Source of the DNA: Apostichopus japonicus
Lineage: Eukaryota > Echinodermata > Holothuroidea > Aspidochirotida > Stichopodidae
Length of the DNA stretch: 64,000 nucleotides
Assembly (NCBI RefSeq): GCF_037975245.1
Contig: NC_092571.1
Span: 9,276,501 to 9,340,500, forward strand
Direction: 5' to 3'
In this document: positions 1 to 14,214 of the stretch, piece after piece
How the letters are laid out: each line of letters starts with the position of its first letter
Numbering within the stretch: the first letter of the stretch is position 1
Translations under genes and position numbers: made by a program
Notes under the pieces: model-generated
What the model was told of the DNA's origin: nothing
The model's input: only the letters and a program-made list of their open reading frames with translations
Database searches by the model: none

Positions 1-19
1 ACCGCACATTCGATTCATC

Positions 20-41
20 GGTACCGCACATTCGATTGATC
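20..41 (+). repeat. Type monomer of the 22-bp satellite
   Basis: This is a consensus-type unit, starting at the KpnI palindrome GGTACC. It has 11 G/C out of 22 and three CpG counting the junction to the next unit (C22-G1, C6-G7, C14-G15). The most common alternative has A instead of C at base 8. The terminal GATC plus the next GGTACC and a following GATC variant can form longer dyads. Frequent variant forms destroy KpnI (GGTAAC, GGTACT, GGTATT, AATACC) or create ClaI (CACAATCGAT). Confidence 0.95.
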
Positions 42-420
42 GGTACCGCACATTCGATTGATCGGTACCGAACATTCGATTGATCGGTACCGAACATTCG
101 ATTGATCGGTATTGAACATTCGATTGATCGGCAGCGATCATTCGATTGATCGGTACCGAACATTCGATTGATCGGTACCGAACATTCGATTGATCGGTAC
201 CGAACATTCGATTGATCGGTACCGAACATTCGATTGATCGGTACCGAACATTCGATTGATCGGTACCGCACAATCGATTGATCGGTACCGAACATTCGAT
301 TGATCGGTACTGAACATTCGATTGATCAATACCGCACATTCGATTGATCGGTAACGAACATTCGATTGATCGGTACCACACATTCGATTGATCGGTAACG
401 AACATTCGATTGATCGGTAC

Positions 421-1012
421 CGCACATTCGATTGATCAATACCGAACATTCGATTGATCAATACCGCACATTCGATTGATCGGTACCGCACATTCGATTG
501 TTCGGTACCGCACATTCGATTGTTCGGTACCGCACATTCGATTGATCCGTATCGAACATTCGATTGATCGGTACCGCACATTCGATTGATCGGTACCGCA
601 CATTCGATTAATCGGTACCGCACATTCGATTGATCGGTACCGAACATTCGATTGATCAATACCGCACATTCGATTGATCGGTACCGCACATTCGATTGAT
701 CAATACCGAACATTCGATTGATCGGGATCGCAAATTCGATTGATCGGTACCGCACATTCGATTGTTCGGTACCGCACATTCGATTGTTCGGTACCGCACA
801 TTCGATTGATCCGTATCGAACATTCGATTGATCGGTACCGCACATTCGATTGATCGGTACCGCACATTCGATTAATCGGTACCGCACATTCGATTGATCG
901 GTACCGAACATTCGATTGATCAATACCGCACATTCGATTGATCGGTACCGCACATTCGATTGATCAATACCGAACATTCGATTGATCGGGATCGCAAATT
1001 CGATTGATCGGT
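421..1012 (+). repeat. 264-bp (12-monomer) small higher-order repeat
   Basis: The variant order is CAATACC, two GTTCGG units, GATCCGTATCG, an ATTAATC unit, then CAATACC again. It recurs with a shift of 264 bp, exactly 12 monomers (for example 480-743 against 744-1007). The copies differ at the unit after the first CAATACC: one has GATCAATACC, the other GGGATCGCAAATT. The same cassette appears once each at about 5300-5600, 9660-9960, 12250-12560, 19950-20260, 25890-26200 and 37450-37760. Confidence 0.8.
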
Positions 1013-1030
1013 ACCGCACATTCGATTGAT

Positions 1031-1078
1031 CGGTACGGTACCGAACATTCGATTGTTCGGTATCGCACATTAGTTGAT
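1031..1078 (+). repeat. J unit: 48-bp register-shifting landmark (type copy of about 80)
   Basis: A 5-bp CGGTA duplication gives GGTACGGTACC; then come a 22-bp GAAC monomer ending in GATTGTT and a 21-bp monomer with GGTATCGCAC and ATTAGTTGAT. Net register shift is +4. Full copies start at 1031, 1629, 2161, 3067, 4088, 4796, 5636, 5992, 6524, 7430, 8451, 9159, 9999, 10663, 11217, 11749, 12589, 13253, 13807, 14427, 15135, 16304, 16858, 17764, 18604, 19004, 19536, 20288, 20952, 21506, 22412, 23252, 23652, 24211, 24875, 25473, 26225, 26889, 27443, 28349, 29189, 29589, 30148, 31142, 31696, 32602, 33442, 33842, 34401, 35065, 35773, 36239, 36947, 37787, 38978, 39884, 40680, 41014, 41304, 42056, 42610, 42988, 43740, 44294, 45750, 46282, 46924, 47701, 48981, 50349, 51540, 52182, 52959, 54239, 55607, 57678, 58518, 58808, 60286, 60532, 61988, 62872 and 63118. 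It is usually followed by several GCAC monomers. Confidence 0.93.
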
Positions 1079-3906
1079 CGGTACCGCACATTCGATTGAT
1101 CGGTACCGCACATTCGATTGATCGGTACCGCACATTCGATTGATCGGTACCGCACATTCGATTGATCGGTACCGCACATTCGATTGATCGGTACCGAACA
1201 TTCGATTGATCGGTAACGCACATTCGATTGATCGGTACCGAACATTCGATTGATCGGTACCGAACATTCGATTGATCGGTAACGCACATTCGATTGATCG
1301 GTACCGCACATTCGATTGATCGGTACCGAACATTCGATTAATCGGTACCACACATTCGATTGATCGGTAACGAACATTCGATTGATCGGTACCGCACATT
1401 CGATTGATCGGTACCGAACATTCGATTGATCAATACCGCACATTCGATTGATCGGTACCGCACATTCGATTGTTCGGTACCGCACATTCGATTGTTCGGT
1501 ACCGCACATTAGATTGATCCGTATCGAACATTCGATTGATCGGTACCGCACATTCGATTGATCGGTACCGCACATTCGATTGATCGGTACCGCACATTCG
1601 ATTGATCGGTACCGCACATTCGATTGATCGGTACGGTACCGAACATTCGATTGTTCGGTATCGCACATTAGTTGATCGGTACCGCACATTCGATTGATCG
1701 GTACCGCACATTCGATTGATCGGTACCGCACATTCGATTGATCGGTACCGCACATTCGATTGATCGGTACCGCACATTCGATTGATCGGTACCGAACATT
1801 CGATTGATCGGTATTGAACATTCGATTGATCGGTAGCGATCATTCGATTGATCGGTACCGAACATTCGATTGATCGGTACCGAACATTCGATTGATCGGT
1901 ACCGAACATTCGATTGATCGGTACCGCACATTCGATTGATCGGTACCGAACATTCGATTGATCGGTACCGCACAATCGATTGATCGGTACCGAACATTCG
2001 ATTGATCGGTATTGAACATTCGATTGATCAATACCGCACATTCGATTGATCGGTAACGAACATTCGATTGATCGGTACCACACATTCGATTGATCGGTAA
2101 CGAACATTCGATTGATCGGTACCGCACATTCGATTGATCGGTACCGCACATTCGATTGATCGGTACGGTACCGAACATTCGATTGTTCGGTATCGCACAT
2201 TAGTTGATCGGTACCGCACATTCGATTGATCGGTACCGCACATTCGATTGATCGGTACCGCACATTCGATTGATCGGTACCGCACATTCGATTGATCGGT
2301 ACCGCACATTCGATTGATCGGTACCGAACATTCGATTGATCGGTAACGCACATTCGATTGATCGGTACCGAACATTCGATTGATCGGTACCGAACATTCG
2401 ATTGATCGGTAACGCACATTCGATTGATCGGTACCGCACATTCGATTGATCGGTACCGAACATTCGATTGATCGGTACCGAAATTTCGATTGATCGGTAC
2501 CGAACATTCGTTTGATCGGTAACGCACATTCGATTGATCGGTACCGCACATTCGATTGATCGGTACCGAACATTCGATTGATCGGTACCGAACATTCGAT
2601 TGATCGGTACCGAACATTCGATTGATCGGTACCGCACATTCGATTGATCGGTACCGAACATTCGATTGATCGGTACCGCACAATCGATTGATCGGTACCG
2701 CACATTCGATTGATCGGTACCGAACATTCGATTGATCGGTACCGAAATTTCGATTGATCGGTACCGAACATTCGTTTGATCGGTAACGCACATTCGATTG
2801 ATCGGTACAGCACATTCGATTGATCGGTACCGAACATTCGATTGATCGGTACCGAACATTCGATTGATCGGTACCGATCATTCGATTGATCGGTACCGAA
2901 CATTCGATTGATCGGTACCGAACATTCGATTGATCGGTACCGCACATTCGATTGATCGGTACCGAACATTCGATTGATCGGTACCGAACATTCGATTGAT
3001 CGGTACCGCACAATCGATTGATCGGTACCGAACATTCGATTGATCGGTACCGCACATTCGATTGATCGGTACGGTACCGAACATTCGATTGTTCGGTATC
3101 GCACATTAGTTGATCGGTACCGCACATTCGATTGATCGGTACCGCACATTCGATTGATCGGTACCGCACATTCGATTGATCGGTACCGCACATTCGATTG
3201 ATCGGTACCGAACATTCGATTGATCGGTACCGAACATTCGATTGATCGGTATTGAACATTCGATTGATCGGTAGCGATCATTCGATTGATCGGTACCGAA
3301 CATTCGATTGATCGGTACCGAACATTCGATTGATCGGTACCGAACATTCGATTGATCGGTACCGAACATTCGATTGATCGGTACCGAACATTCGATTGAT
3401 CGGTACCGCACAATCGATTGATCGGTACCGAACATTCGATTGATCGGTAATGAACATTCGATTGATCAATACCGCACATTCGATTGATCGGTAACGAACA
3501 TTCGATTGATCGGTACCACACATTCGATTGATCGGTAACGAACATTCGATTGATCGGTACCGCACATTCGATTGATCGGTACCGAACATTCCATTGATCA
3601 ATACCGCACATTCGATTGATCGGTACCGCACATTCGATTGTTCGGTACCGCACATTCGATTGTTCGGTACCGCACATTCGATTGATCCGTATCGAACATT
3701 CGATTGATCGGTACCGCACATTCGATTGATCGGTACCGCACATTCGATTAATCGGTACCGCACATTCGATTGATCGGTACCGAACATTCGATTGATCAAT
3801 ACCGCACATTCGATTGATCGGTACCGCACATTCGATTGATCAATACCGAACATTCGATTGATCGGGATCGCAAATTCGATTGATCGGTACCGCACATTCG
3901 ATTGAT

Positions 3907-3933
3907 CGGTACGGTACCGAACATTCGATTGAT
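3907..3933 (+). repeat. Half J unit (+5 duplication only)
   Basis: GGTACGGTACC is present, but the next monomer ends in GATTGAT and the ATTAGTT 21-mer is missing, so the register shift here is +5. Eight monomers downstream a complete J unit (4088) follows. Copied at 8270-8296 by the 4363-bp duplication. Confidence 0.85.
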
Positions 3934-4087
3934 CGGTACTGAACATTCGATTGATCAATACCGCACATTCGATTGATCGGTAACGAACATTCGATTGATC
4001 GGTACCGCACATTCGATTGATCGGTACCGAACATTCGATTGATCGGGATCGCACATTCGATTGATCGGTACCGCACATTCGATTGAT

Positions 4088-4135
4088 CGTTACGGTACCG
4101 AACATTCGATTGTTCTGTATCGCACATTAGTTGAT
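4088..4135 (+). repeat. J unit subtype with CGTTACGG and TTCTGTATCG
   Basis: This J copy has CGTTA instead of CGGTA in the duplicated pentamer and CTGTATCG instead of CGGTATCG in the 21-bp unit. The same pair of substitutions is found together at 8451, 14427, 24875, 35065 and 36239. Linked variants mark one J lineage copied to several places. The truncated unit at 38417-38437 carries the CTGTATCG half and so derives from this lineage. Confidence 0.85.
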
Positions 4136-7100
4136 CGGTACCGCACATTCGATTGATCGGTACCGCACATTCGATTGATCGGTACCGCACATTCGATTGA
4201 TCGGTACCGCACATTCGATTGATCGGTACCGCACATTCGATTGATCGGTACCGAACATTCGATTGATCGGTAACGCACATTCGATTGATCGGTACCGAAC
4301 ATTCGATTGATCGGTACCGAACATTCGATTGATCGGTAACGCACATTCGATTGATCGGTACCGCACATTCGATTGATCGGTACCGAACATTCGATTGATC
4401 GCTACCGAACATTCGATTGATCGGTACCGAACATTCGTTTGATCGGTAACGCACATTCGATTGATCGGTACCGCACATTCGATTGATCGGTACCGAACAT
4501 TCGATTGATCGGTACCGATCATTCGATTGATCGGTACCGAACATTCGATTGATCGGTACCGAACATTCGATTGTTCGGTACCGCACATTCGATTGTTCGG
4601 TACCGCACATTCGATTGATCCGTATCGAACATTCGATTGATCGGTACCGCACATTCGATTGATCGGTACCGCACATTTGATTGATCAATACCGCACATTC
4701 GATTGATCGGTACCGCACATTCGATTGATCGGTACCGAACATTCGATTGATCGGGATCGCACATTCGATTGATCGGTACCGCACATTCGATTGATCGGTA
4801 CGGTACCGAACATTCGATTGTTCGGTATCGCACATTAGTTGATCGGTACCGCACATTCGATTGATCGGTACCGCACATTCGATTCATCGGTACCGCACAT
4901 TCGATTGATCGGTACCGCACATTCGATTGATCGGTACCGAACATTCGATTGATCGGTACCGAACATTCGATTGATCGGTATTGAACATTCGATTGATCGG
5001 TAGCGATCATTCGATTGATCGGTACCGAACATTCGATTGATCGGTACCGAACATTCGATTGATCGGTACCGAACATTCGATTGATCGGTACCGAACATTC
5101 GATTGATCGGTACCGAACATTCTATTGATCGGTACCGCACAATCGATTGATCGGTACCGAACATTCGATTGATCGGTACTGAACATTCGATTGATCAATA
5201 CCGCACATTCGATTGATCGGTAACGAACATTCGATTGATCGGTACCACACATTCGATTGATCCTTAACGAACATTCGATTGATCGGTACCGCACATTCGA
5301 TTGATCAATACCGAACATTCGATTGATCAATACCGCACATTCGATTGATCGGTACCGCACATTCGATTGTTCGGTACCGCACATTCGATTGTTCGGTACC
5401 GCACATTCGATTGATCCGTATCGAACATTCGATTGATCGGTACCGCACATTCGATTGATCGGTACCGCACATTCGATTAATCGGTACCGCACATTCGATT
5501 GATCGGTACCGAACATTCGATTGATCAATACCGCACATTCGATTGATCGGTACCGCACATTCGATTGATCAATACCGAACATTCGATTGATCGGGATCGC
5601 AAATTCGATTGATCGGTACCGCACATTCGATTGATCGGTACGGTACCGAACATTCGATTGTTCGGTATCGCACATTAGTTGATCGGTACCGCACATTCGA
5701 TTGATCGGTACCGCACATTCGATTGATCGGTACCGCACATTCGATTGATCGGTACCGCACATTCGATTGATCGGTACCGCACATTCGATTGATCGGTACC
5801 GAACATTCGATTGATCGGTAACGCACATTCGATTGATCGGTACCGAACATTCGATTGATCGGTACCGAACATTCGATTGATCGGTAACGCACATTCGATT
5901 GATCGGTACCGCACATTCGATTGATCGGTACCGAACATTCGATTGATCGGGATCGCACATTCGATTGATCGGTACCGCACATTCGATTGATCGGTACGGT
6001 ACCGAACATTCGATTGTTCGGTATCGCACATTAGTTGATCGGTACCGCACATTCGATTGATCGGTACCGCACATTCGATTGATCGGTACCGCACATTCGA
6101 TTGATCGGTACCGCACATTCGATTGATCGGTACCGCACATTCGATTGATCGGTACCGAACATTCGATTGATCGGTATTGAACATTCGATTGATCGGTAGC
6201 GATCATTCGATTGATCGGTACCGAACATTCGATTGATCGGTACCGAACATTCGATTGATCGGTACCGAACATTCGATTGATCGGTACCGCACATTCGATT
6301 GATCGGTACCGAACATTCGATTGATCGGTACCGCACAATCGATTGATCGGTACCGAACATTCGATTGATCGGTATTGAACATTCGATTGATCAATACCGC
6401 ACATTCGATTGATCGGTAACGAACATTCGATTGATCGGTACCACACATTCGATTGATCGGTAACGAACATTCGATTGATCGGTACCGCACATTCGATTGA
6501 TCGGTACCGCACATTCGATTGATCGGTACGGTACCGAACATTCGATTGTTCGGTATCGCACATTAGTTGATCGGTACCGCACATTCGATTGATCGGTACC
6601 GCACATTCGATTGATCGGTACCGCACATTCGATTGATCGGTACCGCACATTCGATTGATCGGTACCGCACATTCGATTGATCGGTACCGAACATTCGATT
6701 GATCGGTAACGCACATTCGATTGATCGGTACCGAACATTCGATTGATCGGTACCGAACATTCGATTGATCGGTAACGCACATTCGATTGATCGGTACCGC
6801 ACATTCGATTGATCGGTACCGAACATTCGATTGATCGGTACCGAAATTTCGATTGATCGGTACCGAACATTCGTTTGATCGGTAACGCACATTCGATTGA
6901 TCGGTACCGCACATTCGATTGATCGGTACCGAACATTCGATTGATCGGTACCGAACATTCGATTGATCGGTACCGAACATTCGATTGATCGGTACCGCAC
7001 ATTCGATTGATCGGTACCGAACATTCGATTGATCGGTACCGCACAATCGATTGATCGGTACCGCACATTCGATTGATCGGTACCGAACATTCGATTGATC

Positions 7101-8269
7101 GGTACCGAAATTTCGATTGATCGGTACCGAACATTCGTTTGATCGGTAACGCACATTCGATTGATCGGTACAGCACATTCGATTGATCGGTACCGAACAT
7201 TCGATTGATCGGTACCGAACATTCGATTGATCGGTACCGATCATTCGATTGATCGGTACCGAACATTCGATTGATCGGTACCGAACATTCGATTGATCGG
7301 TACCGCACATTCGATTGATCGGTACCGAACATTCGATTGATCGGTACCGAACATTCGATTGATCGGTACCGCACAATCGATTGATCGGTACCGAACATTC
7401 GATTGATCGGTACCGCACATTCGATTGATCGGTACGGTACCGAACATTCGATTGTTCGGTATCGCACATTAGTTGATCGGTACCGCACATTCGATTGATC
7501 GGTACCGCACATTCGATTGATCGGTACCGCACATTCGATTGATCGGTACCGCACATTCGATTGATCGGTACCGAACATTCGATTGATCGGTACCGAACAT
7601 TCGATTGATCGGTATTGAACATTCGATTGATCGGTAGCGATCATTCGATTGATCGGTACCGAACATTCGATTGATCGGTACCGAACATTCGATTGATCGG
7701 TACCGAACATTCGATTGATCGGTACCGAACATTCGATTGATCGGTACCGAACATTCTATTGATCGGTAACGCACAATCGATTGATCGGTACCGAACATTC
7801 GATTGATCGGTACTGAACATTCGATTGATCAATACCGCACATTCGATTGATCGGTAACGAACATTCGATTGATCGGTACCACACATTCGATTGATCGGTA
7901 ACGAACATTCGATTGATCGGTACCGCACATTCGATTGATCGGTACCGAACATTCCATTGATCAATACCGCACATTCGATTGATCGGTACCGCACATTCGA
8001 TTGTTCGGTACCGCACATTCGATTGTTCGGTACCGCACATTCGATTGATCCGTATCGAACATTCGATTGATCGGTACCGCACATTCGATTGATCGGTACC
8101 GCACATTCGATTAATCGGTACCGCACATTCGATTGATCGGTACCGAACATTCGATTGATCAATACCGCACATTCGATTGATCGGTACCGCACATTCGATT
8201 GATCAATACCGAACATTCGATTGATCGGGATCGCAAATTCGATTGATCGGTACCGCACATTCGATTGAT

Positions 8270-8296
8270 CGGTACGGTACCGAACATTCGATTGAT
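8270..8296 (+). repeat. Half J unit (+5 duplication only)
   Basis: Second copy of the half J at 3907, displaced by exactly 4363 bp. Confidence 0.85.
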
Positions 8297-8991
8297 CGGT
8301 ACTGAACATTCGATTGATCAATACCGCACATTCGATTGATCGGTAACGAACATTCGATTGATCGGTACCGCACATTCGATTGATCGGTACCGAACATTCG
8401 ATTGATCGGGATCGCACATTCGATTGATCGGTACCGCACATTCGATTGATCGTTACGGTACCGAACATTCGATTGTTCTGTATCGCACATTAGTTGATCG
8501 GTACCGCACATTCGATTGATCGGTACCGCACATTCGATTGATCGGTACCGCACATTCGATTGATCGGTACCGCACATTCGATTGATCGGTACCGCACATT
8601 CGATTGATCGGTACCGAACATTCGATTGATCGGTAACGCACATTCGATTGATCGGTACCGAACATTCGATTGATCGGTACCGAACATTCGATTGATCGGT
8701 AACGCACATTCGATTGATCGGTACCGCACATTCGATTGATCGGTACCGAACATTCGATTGATCGCTACCGAACATTCGATTGATCGGTACCGAACATTCG
8801 TTTGATCGGTAACGCACATTCGATTGATCGGTACCGCACATTCGATTGATCGGTACCGAACATTCGATTGATCGGTACCGATCATTCGATTGATCGGTAC
8901 CGAACATTCGATTGATCGGTACCGAACATTCGATTGTTCGGTACCGCACATTCGATTGTTCGGTACCGCACATTCGATTGATCCGTATCGA

Positions 8992-11900
8992 ACATTCGAT
9001 TGATCGGTACCGCACATTCGATTGATCGGTACCGCACATTTGATTGATCAATACCGCACATTCGATTGATCGGTACCGCACATTCGATTGATCGGTACCG
9101 AACATTCGATTGATCGGGATCGCACATTCGATTGATCGGTACCGCACATTCGATTGATCGGTACGGTACCGAACATTCGATTGTTCGGTATCGCACATTA
9201 GTTGATCGGTACCGCACATTCGATTGATCGGTACCGCACATTCGATTCATCGGTACCGCACATTCGATTGATCGGTACCGCACATTCGATTGATCGGTAC
9301 CGAACATTCGATTGATCGGTACCGAACATTCGATTGATCGGTATTGAACATTCGATTGATCGGTAGCGATCATTCGATTGATCGGTACCGAACATTCGAT
9401 TGATCGGTACCGAACATTCGATTGATCGGTACCGAACATTCGATTGATCGGTACCGAACATTCGATTGATCGGTACCGAACATTCTATTGATCGGTACCG
9501 CACAATCGATTGATCGGTACCGAACATTCGATTGATCGGTACTGAACATTCGATTGATCAATACCGCACATTCGATTGATCGGTAACGAACATTCGATTG
9601 ATCGGTACCACACATTCGATTGATCCTTAACGAACATTCGATTGATCGGTACCGCACATTCGATTGATCAATACCGAACATTCGATTGATCAATACCGCA
9701 CATTCGATTGATCGGTACCGCACATTCGATTGTTCGGTACCGCACATTCGATTGTTCGGTACCGCACATTCGATTGATCCGTATCGAACATTCGATTGAT
9801 CGGTACCGCACATTCGATTGATCGGTACCGCACATTCGATTAATCGGTACCGCACATTCGATTGATCGGTACCGAACATTCGATTGATCAATACCGCACA
9901 TTCGATTGATCGGTACCGCACATTCGATTGATCAATACCGAACATTCGATTGATCGGGATCGCAAATTCGATTGATCGGTACCGCACATTCGATTGATCG
10001 GTACGGTACCGAACATTCGATTGTTCGGTATCGCACATTAGTTGATCGGTACCGCACATTCGATTGATCGGTACCGCACATTCGATTGATCGGTACCGCA
10101 CATTCGATTGATCGGTACCGCACATTCGATTGATCGGTACCGCACATTCGATTGATCGGTACCGAACATTCGATTGATCGGTAACGCACATTCGATTGAT
10201 CGGTACCGAACATTCGATTGATCGGTACCGAACATTCGATTGATCGGTAACGCACATTCGATTGATCGGTACCGCACATTCGATTGATCGGTACCGAACA
10301 TTCGATTGATCGGTACCACACATTCGATTGATCGGTAACGAACATTCGATTGATCGGTACCGCACATTCGATTGATCGGTACCGAACATTCGATTGATCA
10401 ATACCGCACATTCGATTGATCGGTACCGCACATTCGATTGTTCGGTACCGCACATTCGATTGTTCGGTACCGCACATTAGATTGATCCGTATCGAACATT
10501 CGATTGATCGGTACCGCACATTCGATTGATCGGTACCGCACATTTGATTGATCAATACCGCACATTCGATTGATCGGTACCGCATATTCGATTGATCGGT
10601 ACCGAACATTCGATTTATCGGGATCGCACATTCGATTGATCGGTACCGCACATTCGATTGATCGGTACGGTACCGAACATTCGATTGTTCGGTTTCGCAC
10701 ATTAGTTGATCGGTACCGCACATTCGATTGATCGGTACCGCACATTCGATTGATCGGTACCGCACATTCGATTGATCGGTACCGCACATTCGATTGATCG
10801 GTACCGCACATTCGATTGATCGGTACCGAACATTCGATTGATCGGTATTGAACATTCGATTGATCGGTAGCGATCATTCGATTGATCGGTACCGAACATT
10901 CGATTGATCGGTACCGAACATTCGATTGATCGGTACCGAACATTCGATTGATCGGTACCGAACATTCGATTGATCGGTACCGCACATTCGATTGATCGGT
11001 ACCGAACATTCGATTGATCGGTACCGCACAATCGATTGATCGGTACCGAACATTCGATTGATCGGTATTGAACATTCGATTGATCAATACCGCACATTCG
11101 ATTGATCGGTAACGAACATTCGATTGATCGGTACCGCACATTCGATTGATCGGTAACGAACATTCGATTGATCGGTACCGCACATTCGATTGATCGGTAC
11201 CGCACATTCGATTGATCGGTACGGTACCGAACATTCGATTGTTCGGTATCGCACATTAGTTGATCGGTACCGCACATTCGATTGATCGGTACCGCACATT
11301 CGATTGATCGGTACCGCACATTCGATTGATCGGTACCGCACATTCGATTGATCGGTACCGCACATTCGATTGATCGGTACCGAACATTCGATTGATCGGT
11401 AACGCACATTCGATTGATCGGTACCGAACATTCGATTGATCGGTACCGAACATTCGATTGATCGGTAATGCACATTCGATTGATCGGTACCGCACATTCG
11501 ATTGATCGGTACCGAACATTCGATTGATCGGTACCGAAATTTCGATTGATCGGTACCGAACATTCGTTTGATCGGTAACGCACATTCGATTGATCGGTAC
11601 CGCACATTCGATTGATCGGTACCGCACATTTGATTGATCAATACCGCACATTCGATTGATCGGTACCGCACATTCGATTGATCGGTACCGAACATTCGAT
11701 TGATCGGGATCGCACATTCGATTGATCGGTACCGCACATTCGATTGATCGGTACGGTACCGAACATTCGATTGTTCGGTATCGCACATTAGTTGATCGGT
11801 ACCGCACATTCGATTGATCGGTACCGCACATTCGATTCATCGGTACCGCACATTCGATTGATCGGTACCGCACATTCGATTGATCGGTACCGAACATTCG

Positions 11901-14214
11901 ATTGATCGGTACCGAACATTCGATTGATCGGTATTGAACATTCGATTGATCGGTAGCGATCATTCGATTGATCGGTACCGAACATTCGATTGATCGGTAC
12001 CGAACATTCGATTGATCGGTACCGAACATTCGATTGATCGGTACCGAACATTCGATTGATCGGTACCGAACATTCTATTGATCGGTACCGCACAATCGAT
12101 TGATCGGTACCGAACATTCGATTGATCGGTACTGAACATTCGATTGATCAATACCGCACATTCGATTGATCGGTAACGAACATTCGATTGATCGGTACCA
12201 CACATTCGATTGATCCTTAACGAACATTCGATTGATCGGTACCGCACATTCGATTGATCAATACCGAACATTCGATTGATCAATACCGCACATTCGATTG
12301 ATCGGTACCGCACATTCGATTGTTCGGTACCGCACATTCGATTGTTCGGTACCGCACATTCGATTGATCCGTATCGAACATTCGATTGATCGGTACCGCA
12401 CATTCGATTGATCGGTACCGCACATTCGATTAATCGGTACCGCACATTCGATTGATCGGTACCGAACATTCGATTGATCAATACCGCACATTCGATTGAT
12501 CGGTACCGCACATTCGATTGATCAATACCGAACATTCGATTGATCGGGATCGCAAATTCGATTGATCGGTACCGCACATTCGATTGATCGGTACGGTACC
12601 GAACATTCGATTGTTCGGTATCGCACATTAGTTGATCGGTACCGCACATTCGATTGATCGGTACCGCACATTCGATTGATCGGTACCGCACATTCGATTG
12701 ATCGGTACCGCACATTCGATTGATCGGTACCGCACATTCGATTGATCGGTACCGAACATTCGATTGATCGGTAACGCACATTCGATTGATCGGTACCGAA
12801 CATTCGATTGATCGGTACCGAACATTCGATTGATCGGTAACGCACATTCGATTGATCGGTACCGCACATTCGATTGATCGGTACCGAACATTCGATTGAT
12901 CGGTATTACACATTCGATTGATCGGTAACGAACATTCGATTGATCGGTACCGCACATTCGATTGATCGGTACCGAACATTCGATTGATCAATACCGCACA
13001 TTCGATTGATCGGTACCGCACATTCGATTGTTCGGTACCGCACATTCGATTGTTCGGTACCGCACATTAGATTGATCCGTATCGAACATTCGATTGATCG
13101 GTACCGCACATTCGATTGATCGGTACCGCACATTTGATTGATCAATACCGCACATTCGATTGATCGGTACCGCATATTCGATTGATCGGTACCGAACATT
13201 CGATTTATCGGGATCGCACATTCGATTGATCGGTACCGCACATTCGATTGATCGGTACGGTACCGAACATTCGATTGTTCGGTTTCGCACATTAGTTGAT
13301 CGGTACCGCACATTCGATTGATCGGTACCGCACATTCGATTGATCGGTACCGCACATTCGATTGATCGGTACCGCACATTCGATTGATCGGTACCGCACA
13401 TTCGATTGATCGGTACCGAACATTCGATTGATCGGTATTGAACATTCGATTGATCGGTAGCGATCATTCGATTGATCGGTACCGAACATTCGATTGATCG
13501 GTACCGAACATTCGATTGATCGGTACCGAACATTCGATTGATCGGTACCGAACATTCGATTGATCGGTACCGCACATTCGATTGATCGGTACCGAACATT
13601 CGATTGATCGGTACCGCACAATCGATTGATCGGTACCGAACATTCGATTGATCGGTATTGAACATTCGATTGATCAATACCGCACATTCGATTGATCGGT
13701 AACGAACATTCGATTGATCGGTACCACACATTCGATTGATCGGTAACGAACATTCGATTGATCGGTACCGCACATTCGATTGATCGGTACCGCACATTCG
13801 ATTGATCGGTACGGTACCGAACATTCGATTGTTCGGTATCGCACATTAGTTGATCGGTACCGCACATTCGATTGATCGGTACCGCACATTCGATTGATCG
13901 GTACCGCACATTCGATTGATCGGTACCGCACATTCGATTGATCGGTACCGCACATTCGATTGATCGGTACCGAACATTCGATTGATCGGTAACGCACATT
14001 CGATTGATCGGTACCGAACATTCGATTGATCGGTACCGAACATTCGATTGATCGGTAATGCACATTCGATTGATCGGTACCGCACATTCGATTGATCGGT
14101 ACCGAACATTCGATTGATCGGTACCGAAATTTCGATTGATCGGTACCGAACATTCGTTTGATCGGTAACGCACATTCGATTGATCGGTACCGCACATTCG
14201 ATTGATCGGTACCG
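8992..14214 (+). repeat. Two tandem copies of a 2590-bp higher-order repeat
   Basis: Copy 1 is 8992-11581 and copy 2 about 11582-14214. J units 9159, 9999, 10663 and 11217 recur at 11749, 12589, 13253 and 13807. The length is 117 monomers plus four J shifts. The private GGTTTCGCAC form of the J 21-mer is present in both (after 10663 and 13253). Differences noticed include GGTACCACAC (10311) against GGTATTACAC (12901), and GGTACCGCAC (11141) against GGTACCACAC (13731). The first 1.3 kb is also the tail of the second 4363-bp copy. Confidence 0.9.

Larger units (their letters stand above)
1591..10313 (+). repeat. Two tandem copies of a 4363-bp higher-order repeat
   Basis: Copy 1 is about 1591-5953 and copy 2 about 5954-10313. 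J units at 1629, 2161, 3067, 3907 (half), 4088, 4796 and 5636 recur at +4363. The length equals 197 monomers plus seven +5 and minus six 1-bp steps. The spacing in monomers between J units is 22, 39, 36, 7, 30, 36, 14. Only scattered single-base differences were noticed (for example GGTAATG at about 3449 against GGTACTG in copy 2; GGTACC against GGTAAC near 7766). The copies part at GGTACCA/GGGATCG near 5950 and 10313. Confidence 0.9.

Noticed and set aside
1031-1078. J unit as a transposon insertion or target-site duplication
   Set aside because: The 5-bp CGGTA duplication flanks no inserted element; it is a simple tandem duplication next to a 1-bp-short monomer.
1430-3259. 609-codon minus-strand open frame, and other long minus-strand frames across the window (for example 2028-3809, 16343-17956, 38845-40938, 56177-58156)
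   Set aside because: Same peptide repeat from the same monomer; these frames overlap one another in different phases and are duplicated along with the higher-order repeats.
5007-7622. 871-codon minus-strand open frame
   Set aside because: It is a direct translation of the satellite: a 22-residue repeat that is the same in all three phases. Its start and end are set by variant monomers, and it overlaps other similar frames. No start context, composition or domain supports a gene.
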